Source of the DNA: CAVTRI01 sp963737075
Lineage (GTDB): Bacteria; Actinomycetota; Acidimicrobiia; Acidimicrobiales; Palsa-688
Length of the DNA: 64,000 bases
Reading direction: 5' to 3'
NCBI GenBank assembly: GCA_963737075.1
Contig: CAVTRI010000001.1
Coordinates: 558,001-622,000, forward strand
In this document: one piece after another, positions 7,570 through 17,123 of the stretch
Position numbering within the stretch: the stretch's first letter is position 1
Layout: the number at the start of each line of letters is the position of its first letter
Notes under the pieces: generated by a model
What the model was told of the DNA's origin: nothing
What the model saw: only the letters and a program-made list of their open reading frames with translations
The model's database searches: none
Made by a program: the position numbers and the translations under genes

Positions 7570-9303
7570 ATGGTCGCCATGGCTATGTCCGTTGCCGAAG
7601 CCGACCGCCAGCTGACTGCTGCCGGCCAGCCGTTCGAAGTCGTCCAAGCTGATATCCGAGGCCTCACTACCAAGGTGTGGAAGCACTGTCCGGCGACGCT
7701 GGGCGACATTCTCATCGCGAGCCGGGGCCACGGCGATGCCGTCTTTCTCGTGTACGAGGACGAACGCATCACCTTCGAGCGGCACTTCCGGGCCTGCGCC
7801 CGCCTGGCCAACGTGCTGCGCGACCGGTTTGGCGTGAGAAATGGTGACCGGGTGGCGATCGCCATGCGCAACTATCCGGAGTGGTCGGTGGCGTTCTGGG
7901 CCGCCGCGGCCGCGGGCGCCATCGTGGTGCCGCTCAACGCCTGGTGGTCGGGCGAGGAGCTGGAGTACGGTCTAACCGACTCCGGATCCACCCTGGTGTT
8001 CGCGGACGCCCAGCGAGCCGACCGCATCCGCCCACATCGGCCGGCGCTGCCAGGGGTGGCGGCCGTAATCGTCGCCCGACCCGGCGGCCTGGACGTCGAA
8101 CCCGGGGAGCTGGTGTTCGACGACGTCCTCGGCGACATCCCTCCGTATCAGCACATTCCCGACACTGCCCTCCCCGAGGTCGGCCTGCACACCGATGACG
8201 AGGCCACCATCTTCTACACGTCCGGCACGACCGGCCGCCCCAAGGGCGCTCTCGGCACGCACCGCAACATCTGCGGCAATCCCATGGGGCTCATCTACGT
8301 CAACGTTCGCAACGCGCATCGGGCCACCACAGAGCATGCTGACGCAGCCTCGCAATCGTCAGCCGCCAACGCGTATCTGCTCTCCGTGCCGTTCTTCCAC
8401 GCGACCGGCTGCCATGCCATCCTCGTCACCAACGCACTCGTCGGCGGCAAGCTGGTCATGATGCACCGGTGGGATCCTGGCCGGGCCCTGGAGCTCATCG
8501 AACGGGAGCGGATCACCTCGTTCGGGGGCGTCCCCGCCATGGTCATGCAGGTGCTCGACCATCCCGACTTCCAGACGAGAGACACGTCCAGCGTAAAAGC
8601 CGTCGGCTACGGTGGCGCTCCCGCCCCACCCGAGCTCGTCAAGCGCATCGAGGCGCATTTCCCCGGTGGCAGCGCCTCCAACGGGTACGGTATGACGGAA
8701 ACATCGTCGCTGTCCACGATGAATGCCGGCCCCGACTACGTGGCGAAACCCGACAGTGTCGGGCCACCCGTGCCCGTCGTGGACGTGAAGGTCGTCGACC
8801 CGCTCGGCAGCACGCTCCCCCAAGGGGAGATAGGAGAGCTGTGGATCTTCGGCCCCAACATCGTAAAGGGATACTGGAAGAACCCGGAGGACACGGCGGC
8901 GACCTTCACCGACGGGTGGGTGCACACTGGTGACATCGCACGCATCGACGACGAAGGATTTGTCTACATTGTCGACCGCGCCAAAGACATGCTTATCCGC
9001 GGCGGCGAAAACATCTATTGCGTTGAAGTGGAAGCCGTCCTTTACGAACATGCGGCAGTTGCCGACTGCGCCGTCATCGGCGTTCCCCACGCGACGTTGG
9101 GCGAGGAACCAGCCGCCGTCGTGCAGCTCCGTCCAGGTCAGCACGCCACTGAAGCCGACCTGCAGGCGCACGTCGCCTCGCGGATGGCGGCCTACAACGT
9201 GCCGATGCGCGTGTGGTTTGTCGACCAGCCTCTGCCGCGCAACCCGGCGGGAAGAATCCTCAAGCGACAGCTTCGTGATGAGCTTGTCGGCGCGCCGTCC
9301 TAG
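7570..9303 (+). CDS. Class I adenylate-forming acyl-CoA ligase (long-chain fatty acid-CoA ligase type)
   Basis: Activates a carboxylic acid with ATP to an acyl-adenylate and then to the CoA thioester. The 577-residue ANL enzyme shows the P-loop YTSGTTGRPKGAL, the A5-type motif NGYGMTETSS, GWVHTGDIARID, DRAKDMLIRGGENIY and the C-terminal catalytic lysine in NPAGRILKRQL. Several in-frame ATGs (7570, 7579, 7585) are possible; AGGTGG precedes the first. Substrate chain length cannot be read from sequence. It faces fabD and the two stop codons overlap in CTAG. Confidence 0.9.
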   Translation: MVAMAMSVAEADRQLTAAGQPFEVVQADIRGLTTKVWKHCPATLGDILIASRGHGDAVFLVYEDERITFERHFRACARLANVLRDRFGVRNGDRVAIAMRNYPEWSVAFWAAAAAGAIVVPLNAWWSGEELEYGLTDSGSTLVFADAQRADRIRPHRPALPGVAAVIVARPGGLDVEPGELVFDDVLGDIPPYQHIPDTALPEVGLHTDDEATIFYTSGTTGRPKGALGTHRNICGNPMGLIYVNVRNAHRATTEHADAASQSSAANAYLLSVPFFHATGCHAILVTNALVGGKLVMMHRWDPGRALELIERERITSFGGVPAMVMQVLDHPDFQTRDTSSVKAVGYGGAPAPPELVKRIEAHFPGGSASNGYGMTETSSLSTMNAGPDYVAKPDSVGPPVPVVDVKVVDPLGSTLPQGEIGELWIFGPNIVKGYWKNPEDTAATFTDGWVHTGDIARIDDEGFVYIVDRAKDMLIRGGENIYCVEVEAVLYEHAAVADCAVIGVPHATLGEEPAAVVQLRPGQHATEADLQAHVASRMAAYNVPMRVWFVDQPLPRNPAGRILKRQLRDELVGAPS

Positions 9304-10211
9304 CCTTCTGCCAGGAACCCCGCTAGGTCGGCCAGATCGTCGGGCGTCGCCACGTTGGCGCGCTCGGCGCCTTCGACAGTGCGCTTGACCATCCCCGACA
9401 GCTCCGTGCCCGGCCCGAGCTCCAGGAAGTGAGTGACACCCAGCCCGGCGAGGGTCAGCAGCGATTCCCGCCACCGCACCGGTGAGACCAGCTGAGAGGA
9501 CAGCAGTTCGGCCCACCCGTCGCGATGTGCGGCGGCGTCCACGTTGGCCACGACCGGCACGCTGCCACCAGCGAACGCCGCCGACGCCAGCGCCTCGTCC
9601 AGTGGTTTTTGAGCGGTCGCCATGAGCGGCGAGTGAAAGGCACCGCCTACCGGGAGGGGCATCACCCGTTTGGCACCCGCCGTCTTGGCGGCCTCCGCGG
9701 CCGCTTCCACTCCGTCGTGGGTGCCCGCGACCACGATCTGGCCGGGGGCGTTGTCGTTGGCCAGCCATGCGCCGTCGACGGGCGCCACGGCAGCGGTCAG
9801 GGCGTGGGCGTCGAGACCAAGGACGGCGGCCATGGTGCCCGGGTTAGCGTCGGCAGCCGCCTGCATCGCCGCTCCACGCGCGGCGACCAGCCGGGCGCCG
9901 TCTTCGGGCGTCAGCACCCCGGCCGAGACCAGCGCCGTGTACTCGCCGAGGCTGTGACCCGCTACTGCATCGGGAACCGCGCCGGCGGCATTGAGGATCA
10001 CCAGGCTGAGGGCGAACGCCGCCAACTGAGCATTGCGGGTCTGGCGCAGCTCTTCCGCGTCGGCTTCGACCAGCAACCCCGCCACGTCCCGGCCGGTGGC
10101 GACGGCCAGCCGTTGGACAACCGCCCAGGACGGGTGGCCCTGCCACGGGGCGCCCATGCCGGGCCGTTGCGAGCCTTGTCCGGGGAAGAGAAGGGCGAGC
10201 ACGGCGGACAC
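9300..10211 (-). CDS. fabD: Malonyl-CoA:ACP transacylase
   Basis: Loads malonyl groups onto acyl carrier protein for fatty acid (or polyketide) synthesis. About 303 residues, with N-terminal ALLFPGQGSQRPGMG, the active-site serine in VAGHSLGEYTAL and the catalytic His in GGAFHSPLM. I place the start at GTG 10211, directly before the conserved first strand; the longer open frame upstream lacks family similarity. It stands alone, without fabH/acpP/fabF beside it, between an acyl-CoA ligase and an acyl-CoA dehydrogenase. Confidence 0.92.
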   Translation of the reverse strand: MSAVLALLFPGQGSQRPGMGAPWQGHPSWAVVQRLAVATGRDVAGLLVEADAEELRQTRNAQLAAFALSLVILNAAGAVPDAVAGHSLGEYTALVSAGVLTPEDGARLVAARGAAMQAAADANPGTMAAVLGLDAHALTAAVAPVDGAWLANDNAPGQIVVAGTHDGVEAAAEAAKTAGAKRVMPLPVGGAFHSPLMATAQKPLDEALASAAFAGGSVPVVANVDAAAHRDGWAELLSSQLVSPVRWRESLLTLAGLGVTHFLELGPGTELSGMVKRTVEGAERANVATPDDLADLAGFLAEG

Positions 10212-10275
10212 CGTAGCGTGGCGCGTTGCCGCCCGATTGCTCGGACGTCCGAGTAATCGGTCCGGGTGCGCGACA

Positions 10276-11430
10276 ATGGACGGCATGCAGCCGATGACCC
10301 TCACTGAGGAGCAACGAGCATTTCGCACCTCGATGCGCCAGTTCGCGGAAGACCGGATCGCTCCCAGAGCGGCTGAGGTCGATGCCCGTGCCGAATTCCC
10401 CTGGGACAACTTCAAGGACTGCGTGGCCATGGAACTTCCCGGTCTCGCCGTCCCTGTCGAGCACGGCGGCAGCGGCGCCGACCACGTAACTCAGGCCATC
10501 ATGGTCGAGGAGCTGGCCCGGGTGTGCGGCTCCACCAGCCTGATGATGGCGATCAACGGGCTGTCAACGAAGCCCATCGTCAACTGGGGCTCAGAAGATC
10601 TCAAACGCCGGTACCTGCCCCGCATCGCCAGCGGGGAGTTGCAGGGCAGCTACTGCCTCTCGGAGACCGGCGCCGGCAGCGACGTGGCCGCCATGGCAGC
10701 GCGCGCGGTGCGGGACGGCGATGACTACATCCTCAACGGCACCAAGTACTGGATCACGAATGCGGGCGCCTCAGACGTGTACGTCGTCTTCGCCAAGACC
10801 GCCCCGGCGGCGGGGGCCCGGGGCATCTCGTGCTTTCTCGTCGAGAAGACGATGGGGCTGCGGATCGGCAAGCTGGAGTCGAAGCTCGGCATGCACGGCA
10901 GCCCGACCGGGGAAGTGATCCTGGAGGATGTGCGAGTCCCCGCGGCCAACCGGATCGGCGAGGAGGGTGAGGGGTTCATGATCGCCATGCACACCCTCGA
11001 CCGCAGCCGCCCGTCCATCGCGGCCCAGGCGGTTGGCATCGCCCAGGGGGCGATCGATTACGGGGTGGGCTATGTCAAGGAGCGGCAGGCGTTCGGGCGG
11101 CCGATCGCCGAGTTCCAGGGGCTGCAGTTCATGCTCGCCGACATGGCTATGAAGACCGAGGCCGCCCGGGTGCTCACCTACCGGGCGTGCGCCATCATCG
11201 ACGAGGGCGACCCCGACGGCGAGCTCAACGGGGTCGGTGCCATGGCCAAGGCGTTCGCCAGCGACACCGCCATGGAGGTCACCACCAATGGCGTGCAGCT
11301 GCTCGGCGGGTACGGCTACACCACCGAGTTTCCGATGGAGCGGTTCATGCGGGACGCCAAGATCACCCAGATCTACGAGGGCACCAACCAGATCCAGCGG
11401 GTCGTGATCGCCCGCAACCTGCTGAAGTAG
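10276..11430 (+). CDS. Acyl-CoA dehydrogenase
   Basis: FAD enzyme introducing the alpha-beta double bond into acyl-CoA in beta-oxidation or branched-chain catabolism. The 384 residues contain YCLSETGAGSDVAAM, YWITNAG, the substrate-site region GMHGSPTGEVILEDVRVP, ERQAFGRPIAEFQGLQF and the catalytic Glu in ITQIYEGTNQIQR. The length and catalytic Glu position match the short-chain/medium-chain families. Start ATG 10276 (10285 also possible), divergent from fabD with a 64-nt gap. The substrate is unknown. Confidence 0.93.
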   Translation: MDGMQPMTLTEEQRAFRTSMRQFAEDRIAPRAAEVDARAEFPWDNFKDCVAMELPGLAVPVEHGGSGADHVTQAIMVEELARVCGSTSLMMAINGLSTKPIVNWGSEDLKRRYLPRIASGELQGSYCLSETGAGSDVAAMAARAVRDGDDYILNGTKYWITNAGASDVYVVFAKTAPAAGARGISCFLVEKTMGLRIGKLESKLGMHGSPTGEVILEDVRVPAANRIGEEGEGFMIAMHTLDRSRPSIAAQAVGIAQGAIDYGVGYVKERQAFGRPIAEFQGLQFMLADMAMKTEAARVLTYRACAIIDEGDPDGELNGVGAMAKAFASDTAMEVTTNGVQLLGGYGYTTEFPMERFMRDAKITQIYEGTNQIQRVVIARNLLK

Positions 11431-11467
11431 CTCGCCCGAAGCCCGGGTCAGGGGATCATTCATCTCG

Positions 11468-12226
11468 ATGACCGACTACGCGAGCTTCGCTGCGTTCTAC
11501 GACGCCCTCACGGACGCGACGAACAACATCCAGCGGGTGTCAGGGTGGATTCGCCAATACCGGCCGGGGGCACGGTCACTGTTGGAACTTGGCTGTGGTA
11601 CGGGCTCCATTCTGGCCGGACTGGCCGACGTGCCGTCGCTGGTCGGGCTGGATCGCTCTCCCGGGATGCTCCGGGTTGCCGGCACCAAGGTCCCGAACGC
11701 CCGGCTCGTAGAGGCCGACATGGCGTCATTCAGCCTCGACGAACGCTTCGAAGTGATCATCTGCATGTTCGACACGATCAACCATCTGCTCAGCTTCGAC
11801 TCCTGGACGGCCCTGTTCGACCGAGCGCACGTGCATCTGGCCGACGGGGGGCTGTTCATCTTCGACGTGAACACCATCGCCAAGCTTCGAGCCCTCGGGG
11901 AAGCGCCGCCGATGGTCAGCGACTTCGCCGGCAACGTCGTGATCGTAAACGTTGAGTTCGACGGCGATCGCAGGGCGATGTGGGATATCCGGGTGTTCGA
12001 GCGGGTCGACGACCGCAACTTCGTGCTGCACCGCGACCGCATCGGCGAGCTAGCCGTACCCCTGGACCAGATCAGGTCGGTGCTGCACGGCGGGCTCGAT
12101 GTCATCCACGAGTACGACCCCGACGGCGGCCGCGCCGACGGAGGATTCCGGGCGCGTGTACTTCATCTGCCAGCGGCACTAGCGCTTCGTGGTCGGGCCG
12201 TGCTGTTGGAGCAGATGCAGAACTAA
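11468..12226 (+). CDS. SAM-dependent class I methyltransferase
   Basis: A 252-residue Rossmann methyltransferase. SAM motif I is LLELGCGTGSILAGL, the acidic residue after beta 2 is in VGLDRSPGML, and VEADMASF and IICMFDTINHLLSF follow. It resembles small-molecule methyltransferases with a C-terminal beta subdomain. It sits 37 nt after the acyl-CoA dehydrogenase on the same strand. No substrate can be inferred. Confidence 0.85.
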   Translation: MTDYASFAAFYDALTDATNNIQRVSGWIRQYRPGARSLLELGCGTGSILAGLADVPSLVGLDRSPGMLRVAGTKVPNARLVEADMASFSLDERFEVIICMFDTINHLLSFDSWTALFDRAHVHLADGGLFIFDVNTIAKLRALGEAPPMVSDFAGNVVIVNVEFDGDRRAMWDIRVFERVDDRNFVLHRDRIGELAVPLDQIRSVLHGGLDVIHEYDPDGGRADGGFRARVLHLPAALALRGRAVLLEQMQN

Positions 12227-12355
12227 AACTGGTCCTCCACGGGGAGTCCGACATCCTCTGCCCTGTCAAAGGCAGCTGACTCGTAGCCCGCGAGTGCTGC
12301 TTGGGTGGTGGCACCTTGCTCTCGCGGCGCCTCCATGCAGAGTACGGTCGGACAC

Positions 12356-12817
12356 ATGGCTGCTGGTGATGCTGCCGCGAGCGCGCCCGTCGCCTCCGAC
12401 GCGGTCAGCCGCACCCTCGAGCTGGTCGGCGACCGGTGGACGATGCTCATCCTGCGCGACGTGTTCCGGGGTCTGCGTCGCTTCGACGAACTGCGCGTCG
12501 ATCTCGGGATAGCCCGGCCGGTGTTGTCGGATCGCCTGCGGAAGCTGGTCGCCGCCGGCATTCTCCGCAAGACCTTGTACCAGCAGCGCCCGCCGCGTTC
12601 GGAGTACCGGTTGACGGCGATGGGGGTCGAGCTGTCGCCGGCGCTCATCGCTCTGCTGCGCTGGGGGGACCGCTGGCTCGGCGAGGACGAGCCGAGCGTC
12701 GTGCTGTGCCACGCGCCGTGTGGGACGGAACTGGAGCAGGCGTTCTGGTGTCGGACCTGCCGCACCACGTTCGGACCGCTGGCGGTGCGCAGTCGAAGCG
12801 GGGCATCGCCTGGCTGA
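12356..12817 (+). CDS. HxlR-family winged-helix transcriptional regulator
   Basis: A 153-residue HxlR/MarR-like regulator. The winged helix is visible in VSRTLELVGDRWTMLILRDVFRGLRRFDELRVDLGIARPVLSDRL-type sequence (residues about 17-62) and in SEYRLTAMGVELSPALIALLRWGD. The C-terminal tail has a CHAPCG...CRTCR pair of Cys clusters that may bind metal or sense redox, as some HxlR proteins do. The start at ATG 12356 gives the usual family N-terminus. No partner gene is diagnostic. Confidence 0.88.
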   Translation: MAAGDAAASAPVASDAVSRTLELVGDRWTMLILRDVFRGLRRFDELRVDLGIARPVLSDRLRKLVAAGILRKTLYQQRPPRSEYRLTAMGVELSPALIALLRWGDRWLGEDEPSVVLCHAPCGTELEQAFWCRTCRTTFGPLAVRSRSGASPG

Positions 12818-13169
12818 CGCGCCTGGCCGCTGAAGGGGCGGCGAACCCGCCCCGACACCGAAAGATCGACGGTGGCGCGCACGGTGCAGGCCGCGAGGGC
12901 TCACGCCGCGCGCCAGCGTGGCTCAGGCGGGCACGTCCCGACCCAGCCTGTCCGCGAAGGCGCCACCATGGCACGCTGGCGCGCATCCTTCCGCTGAGCG
13001 GGGGCCGCTGGCGCGCGTGCTGCAGCCTTCCAGGGCTAACGCTGCGCGCAGCGTGGACGTCGTGGCCGAAGAGCGGACCCTGGGCTAGCTGCGCACAATC
13101 ATGCGCGCCGTGGCCGAAGAGCGAGGCCCGTGCGCGAAGACAGGCCTCGCCTGCGGCAAGCTGCACCGC
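12818..13169. other. Structured non-coding gap
   Basis: No supported gene. It contains a perfect 13-bp inverted repeat, GCGCGCCAGCGTG at 12908-12920 with its complement at 12972-12984, plus a third related GCTGGCGCGCG near 13010. It also contains a direct repeat CGTGGCCGAAGAGCG (about 13061 and 13109). The repeats could be REP-like or regulatory; no promoter motif stands out. Confidence 0.5.
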
Positions 13170-13568
13170 ATGGCAGATCCAGTTGCGGAGCTGATGCCCT
13201 TCGCTCGCCTCGTCGGCATGGAGATCGTTGAGGTATCGAAAGACCGTGTGCACCTGCGGCTGGCGTGGGCACCGGAGCGGTGCACCTCGAACGGGATCCT
13301 CCACGGCGGAGCACTGATGGCCCTCGCGGACACGGCCGGTGCGTGGTGCGCGTCCCTCAATCTGCCCGACGGAGCCGCGGGCACGACGACCGTGGAGTCC
13401 GGGACCCGGTTCCTCGGATCGGTGCGAGAAGGCCACGTCGACGCGGTCGCCGTGCCGCTGCACGCCGGGCGCACGCTGGTCACGGTCGACACCGAGCTGC
13501 GGGACCCGGCGGGTCGGCTCGTCGCCCGCACGGCGCAGACCCAGCTGGTGCTCACGCCGCGCCCCTGA
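13170..13568 (+). CDS. PaaI-family hotdog thioesterase
   Basis: Acyl-CoA thioesterase of the PaaI/4HBT hotdog fold (132 residues). The active-site helix reads NGILHGGALMALADTAGAW, typical of the PaaI group where HGG and the following acidic residue are conserved. TTTVESGTRFLGSVREG forms the central strand. The start is ATG 13170; the upstream frame is open but unlike the family. It may remove stalled CoA esters of aromatic or fatty acid metabolism. Its stop codon lies in the first unit of a short tandem repeat. Confidence 0.88.
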   Translation: MADPVAELMPFARLVGMEIVEVSKDRVHLRLAWAPERCTSNGILHGGALMALADTAGAWCASLNLPDGAAGTTTVESGTRFLGSVREGHVDAVAVPLHAGRTLVTVDTELRDPAGRLVARTAQTQLVLTPRP

Positions 13569-13647
13569 GCCGCGGTCGCGAGTCCGCGCACCTGAGCCAT
13601 GGGTCGCGAATCCCGCGCCCCTGAGCCGGGGTCGCAAATCCCGCGTA
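13564..13647. repeat. Three-unit imperfect tandem repeat, 27-29 bp
   Basis: Units start at 13564, 13591 and 13620. Each begins CCTGAGCC and continues G(G)GTCGC(G/A)A(G/A)TCC(C)GCG. The first overlaps the thioesterase stop codon and the last ends about 37 bp before the serine hydrolase start. Confidence 0.75.
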
Positions 13648-13684
13648 CACTGCGGCCTGGCAATCGATTCCAGGGAGGGACGAC

Positions 13685-14911
13685 GTGAAAGTCAACGCAG
13701 ACGCGGCAGGCATGGATGCGGCCCGGTTAGCCCGCATCGACGAGCACCTGACCCGGCGCTACCTGGAGCCCGGCAAGATCGCCGGCTGTCTGACGGCGGT
13801 CGTCCGGCACGGCGCGGTGGCCCATTTCTCTTGCCTCGGGCATGCCGACCGGGAGCGGCAGCGCCCGGTCGCAGCCGACACGATCTGGCGCGCGTACTCG
13901 ATGACCAAGCCCATCACCGGCGTCGCTCTCATGACGCTCTACGAGCGGGGCATCTTCCAGCTCAACGACCCCGTCGACCGGTTCATCCCCTCCTGGAAGG
14001 GCATCCGAGTCGGCGAACGCACCCCGGACGGCCAGCTGCAGCTCGTCGCCCCCCGGCGGCCGCCGACGGTCAGGGATGTCATGATGCACACGGCCGGGCT
14101 CGGCTACGGGCCGGCCAACGCCGACCTGGATCTCGGCGACGTGACCGACAGCCGGCGCCCCTCGCCGATGGAGCGCGCCCCGTCCCTGGAAGTGCTGGCC
14201 GAGCGGTTGGCCGGCGAGCCGCTGCGCTTTCACCCCGGCACCCACTGGCTGTACTCGTTCGGCACCGACGTCTGCGCCCGGCTGGTCGAGGTCATGTCCG
14301 GCCGGCCGTTCGACGAGTACCTGCAGTCGGAAATCTTCGAGCCGCTCGGCATGGTCGACACCGCGTTCTGGGTGCCGGATGGCAAGCTCGGACGGTTTGC
14401 CGCCAACTACGGCCGCAACGCCCGCAAGGAACTGGTGCTCATCGACGACCCGGAGCAGAGCCCGTACCGCAACCAGCCCACCTTCCTCTCTGGCGGCGGC
14501 GGTCTGGTGACCACCGCCGTCGACTACCTGCGGTTCGTGCAGATGCTGGTCCAGGCCGGTGAGCTCGACGGCCGCCGGATTGTGGGCCGCAAGACCGTCG
14601 AGCTGATGGCCACCAACCACCTGCCGGGAGGGGGGACGATGGCCGAGTTCGCCCTGCCGGATGGCTACGGCGAGACCGAATTCGACGGCATGGGCTTCGG
14701 GCTGACGATGTCAGTGGCCCTCGGCTCAGCAGCGACCGGGGTGATCGGCTCGCCCGGCGAGTTCATGTGGGGCGGGGCGGCGTCGACGATCTTCTGGGTC
14801 GACCCCGTGGAGGATCTCGGCGTGGTGTTCATGACCCAGCTGATGCCCTCAGGCACGTTCAACTTCCGCGGCCAGCTAAAGTCGATCGTCTATCCGGCGA
14901 TTGTCGACTAG
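13685..14911 (+). CDS. Serine hydrolase, class C beta-lactamase/esterase family
   Basis: A 408-residue beta-lactamase-like protein (PF00144). The nucleophile motif SxxK is SMTK in IWRAYSMTKPITGVALM (near residue 75), followed by the YxN-like HWLYSFGTDV and a C-terminal GEFMWGGAAST that takes the place of the KTG region. No signal peptide is seen, so it is probably a cytoplasmic esterase or lactonase of the EstB type rather than a resistance enzyme. Start is GTG 13685 preceded by AGGGAGGGAC. Confidence 0.88.
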   Translation: MKVNADAAGMDAARLARIDEHLTRRYLEPGKIAGCLTAVVRHGAVAHFSCLGHADRERQRPVAADTIWRAYSMTKPITGVALMTLYERGIFQLNDPVDRFIPSWKGIRVGERTPDGQLQLVAPRRPPTVRDVMMHTAGLGYGPANADLDLGDVTDSRRPSPMERAPSLEVLAERLAGEPLRFHPGTHWLYSFGTDVCARLVEVMSGRPFDEYLQSEIFEPLGMVDTAFWVPDGKLGRFAANYGRNARKELVLIDDPEQSPYRNQPTFLSGGGGLVTTAVDYLRFVQMLVQAGELDGRRIVGRKTVELMATNHLPGGGTMAEFALPDGYGETEFDGMGFGLTMSVALGSAATGVIGSPGEFMWGGAASTIFWVDPVEDLGVVFMTQLMPSGTFNFRGQLKSIVYPAIVD

Positions 14912-14941
14912 GACTCCCTCAGCAAAGGTTTCTGCCCGCTG

Positions 14942-16473
14942 ATGCCTGACGTCGTGCTGACCGTCGCGGGTGACCGAGCAAGCATCGAAGCCGACGTCGA
15001 CCCGTCGGTGCCCCTCGGATGGATGCTGGGTGAGTGGGCGGGCGCGTGCTCGTCCCACCCCGCCGAGGCGCTGGTGATGGTGTCGGACGACGCCCGCCAC
15101 ATGTTCGACCCCAACGCCACTCCCGCCAGCCTCGGCCTGGCCCATGGGGCCGTCGTGCGGCTGATGACGGCCCGGGAAGCGACGGAGCTCATCGAAGCCA
15201 ACGCCACCACCCCGCCGCCCGCGCCGGCGCCGGCGTGGGCGGAGCACATCGCGTCCGACCCCCCGGCGTGGGGACCTCCTGGCGCGGGGCGCAGCCCTGG
15301 GGCGATCCTTCGGCGCCGGTGCAACCGGCGGGACGGGGGTGGTACCCGCCCGTTCCAGGGGCGTGGCCGCCCGAAGGCGATCCGCCTACCCCGGGCGCGG
15401 GGCCATCGGGAGGGGCGCCCCGCGAGCAACCAGCGGTCCCACCGTCTGAGCGGCCGCCAAGGCACGCGCGCTCGGGGTTCCAACCCGGGCCGCCTGCTGA
15501 CTTTTACGACACCGATGAGGAGCTGCCGCAGCGGGTGTCCTCCGTTCGCCGCTTCGGCCGAGCAGTGAAAGCGCTGTTCAGCCGGCGGGCGGGGCCGGCG
15601 CCGCAACCCGGCCAGTTCGCAAAGGCGAGCGCGCCTAAGGCCGGCAAGCGGTACCGCGACGCCATCCAGGCCAACGACCGGGCCTACAACCTCGACCGCA
15701 TGATCCGGGAAGCCCCTCTGGCTCGCTGCATGGTGATCGCCGTGGTCTCGCCAAAAGGCGGCGCTGGCAAGACGACGATCACCGCGCTGCTCGGGATGGT
15801 CTTCGCCGAACTGCGCCGCGACCCCGTCCTCGCGCTGGACGCCGACCCCGACTTCGGCAACTTGAAGGACAAGCTCGGCCGCCCCGGTGAACCGGCGATG
15901 GCCACCGATGAGCTGGCCGCCTGGCTTTCAGACGAGGCTGCCGTAACGCCCGCCGAGCTCGCCGCCCGGCTGGGTGCCGGCCCGCACGGCCTACGGTTCC
16001 TGCCCAGTCCCGTCGGTGACCTCGATCGGATGGTGAAAGCCGCCGACGTCGACCTCTACCGTCAGCTGTTGGCCCGGTTGCGTGACTACCAGGGGATCAT
16101 CGTCGTCGACTGCGGCACGGGACTGTTGGACCCGCCGGTGCGGGCGGCCCTGGAGACGGCGGACGAAATTGTGCTCGTCACCGACAGCTCCGCGGACACG
16201 GCCGGCCTCGTCGTGACGGCTGCCAACCACCTTCCCCGCACGCCGACGTGGCTGGTAGCCAACAAGATGCCGTCCCGAGGCGCCACCGTCGACCTCCCCA
16301 GAGTGCAGGCGGCTATTCCCCAGCTGCGGGGCGTGACGGTTATCCCCGAGCAACGGCTGACCGAAAACATCGTCACCCCGCAGTTCACATGGGACGACGC
16401 GCCGGAAGCCTGGCAGGAGCCGGTCCGGGAGATCGCCGCCCGGCTGGCGAACAGTTGGAAGGCTATTCGCTGA
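14942..16473 (+). CDS. Ubiquitin-like / Pro-rich / MinD-ParA ATPase (frameshifted)
   Basis: Residues about 1-80 resemble the ubiquitin-like EccD/YukD fold (DVVLTVAGDRASIEADV ... LGLAHGAVVRLM). A Pro/Gly/Trp-rich linker follows, then a MinD/ParA-type ATPase with deviant Walker A SPKGGAGKTTIT, LALDADPDFGNL and IVVDCGTGLLD. The reading frame changes in the linker: adding one G to the G4 run at 15286-15289 joins GPPGAG to AQPWGDPSAP and makes one gene. This order (ubiquitin-like, Pro-rich, MinD-like) recalls accessory proteins of type VII (ESX) secretion such as EspI, but no ESX core gene is in the window. The role is inferred only. Confidence 0.75.
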
Positions 16474-16474
16474 T

Positions 16475-17113
16475 ATGCACGTGGAGATCTGGTCGGACGT
16501 CGTGTGCCCGTGGTGCTACATCGGCAAGCGCCGATTCGAGGCCGCACTCGGACGTTTCGAGCACGCGGATACCGTTCGAGTCACGTGGCGCAGCTTCGAG
16601 CTCAACCCTCGCGCGCCCACCCTCACACAAGGGACGATGGCCGAACATTTGGCTGCCAAGTATGGGCAGAGCGTGGAAGAAGCCGAGGCGCGCCTGGCGA
16701 GCATGGACGAGATGGCGGCGGCCGAAGGGCTCCCGTTTCGGCTCGCGCAGACCAAAAGTGGCAACACATTTGACGCCCATCGACTCATCCATATGGCCGC
16801 TGACCACGGGGTAGCTGATGAGGTGAAAGAGGCCCTGCTGAGCGCCTACTTCATCAGGCTGGTGCCGATCGGGGACCGGGAGACTCTGGCCGAGGTCGTC
16901 GCCGGGTGCGGGCTGGAACGGAGCGAGATCGACGAGGTGCTCTCGGGCGACCGCTACGCCTCCGACGTGCGCGCCGACGAGCAGCAGGCCCAGCAGCTGG
17001 GGGCGACGGGAGTGCCGTTCTACGTGTTCGACCGGAAGTTCAGCATCCCGGGTGCTCAGGATCCCGACACGTTTCTGGGCGTGATGCGCCGCGCGTACGA
17101 GCGCGCGGGGTAG
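16475..17113 (+). CDS. DsbA-family oxidoreductase, FrnE type
   Basis: A 212-residue thioredoxin-fold protein with the CPWC active site at residues about 11-14 (SDVVCPWCYIGKRRFE) and a helical insert, matching the FrnE/2-hydroxychromene isomerase-like DsbA group. The cis-Pro loop reads GATGVPFYVFDRKFSIPGAQ. There is no signal peptide, so it is cytosolic. It starts 2 nt after the ATPase stop. Likely a thiol-disulfide or GSH/mycothiol-type reductase; substrate unknown. Confidence 0.9.
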   Translation: MHVEIWSDVVCPWCYIGKRRFEAALGRFEHADTVRVTWRSFELNPRAPTLTQGTMAEHLAAKYGQSVEEAEARLASMDEMAAAEGLPFRLAQTKSGNTFDAHRLIHMAADHGVADEVKEALLSAYFIRLVPIGDRETLAEVVAGCGLERSEIDEVLSGDRYASDVRADEQQAQQLGATGVPFYVFDRKFSIPGAQDPDTFLGVMRRAYERAG

Positions 17114-17123
17114 AACGGCACTC

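Noticed and set aside
9300..9303. Convergent stop codons of the acyl-CoA ligase and fabD share CTAG (also seen at 59338-59341).
   Set aside because: CTAG stop overlaps arise easily between convergent TAG stops and need no special explanation.
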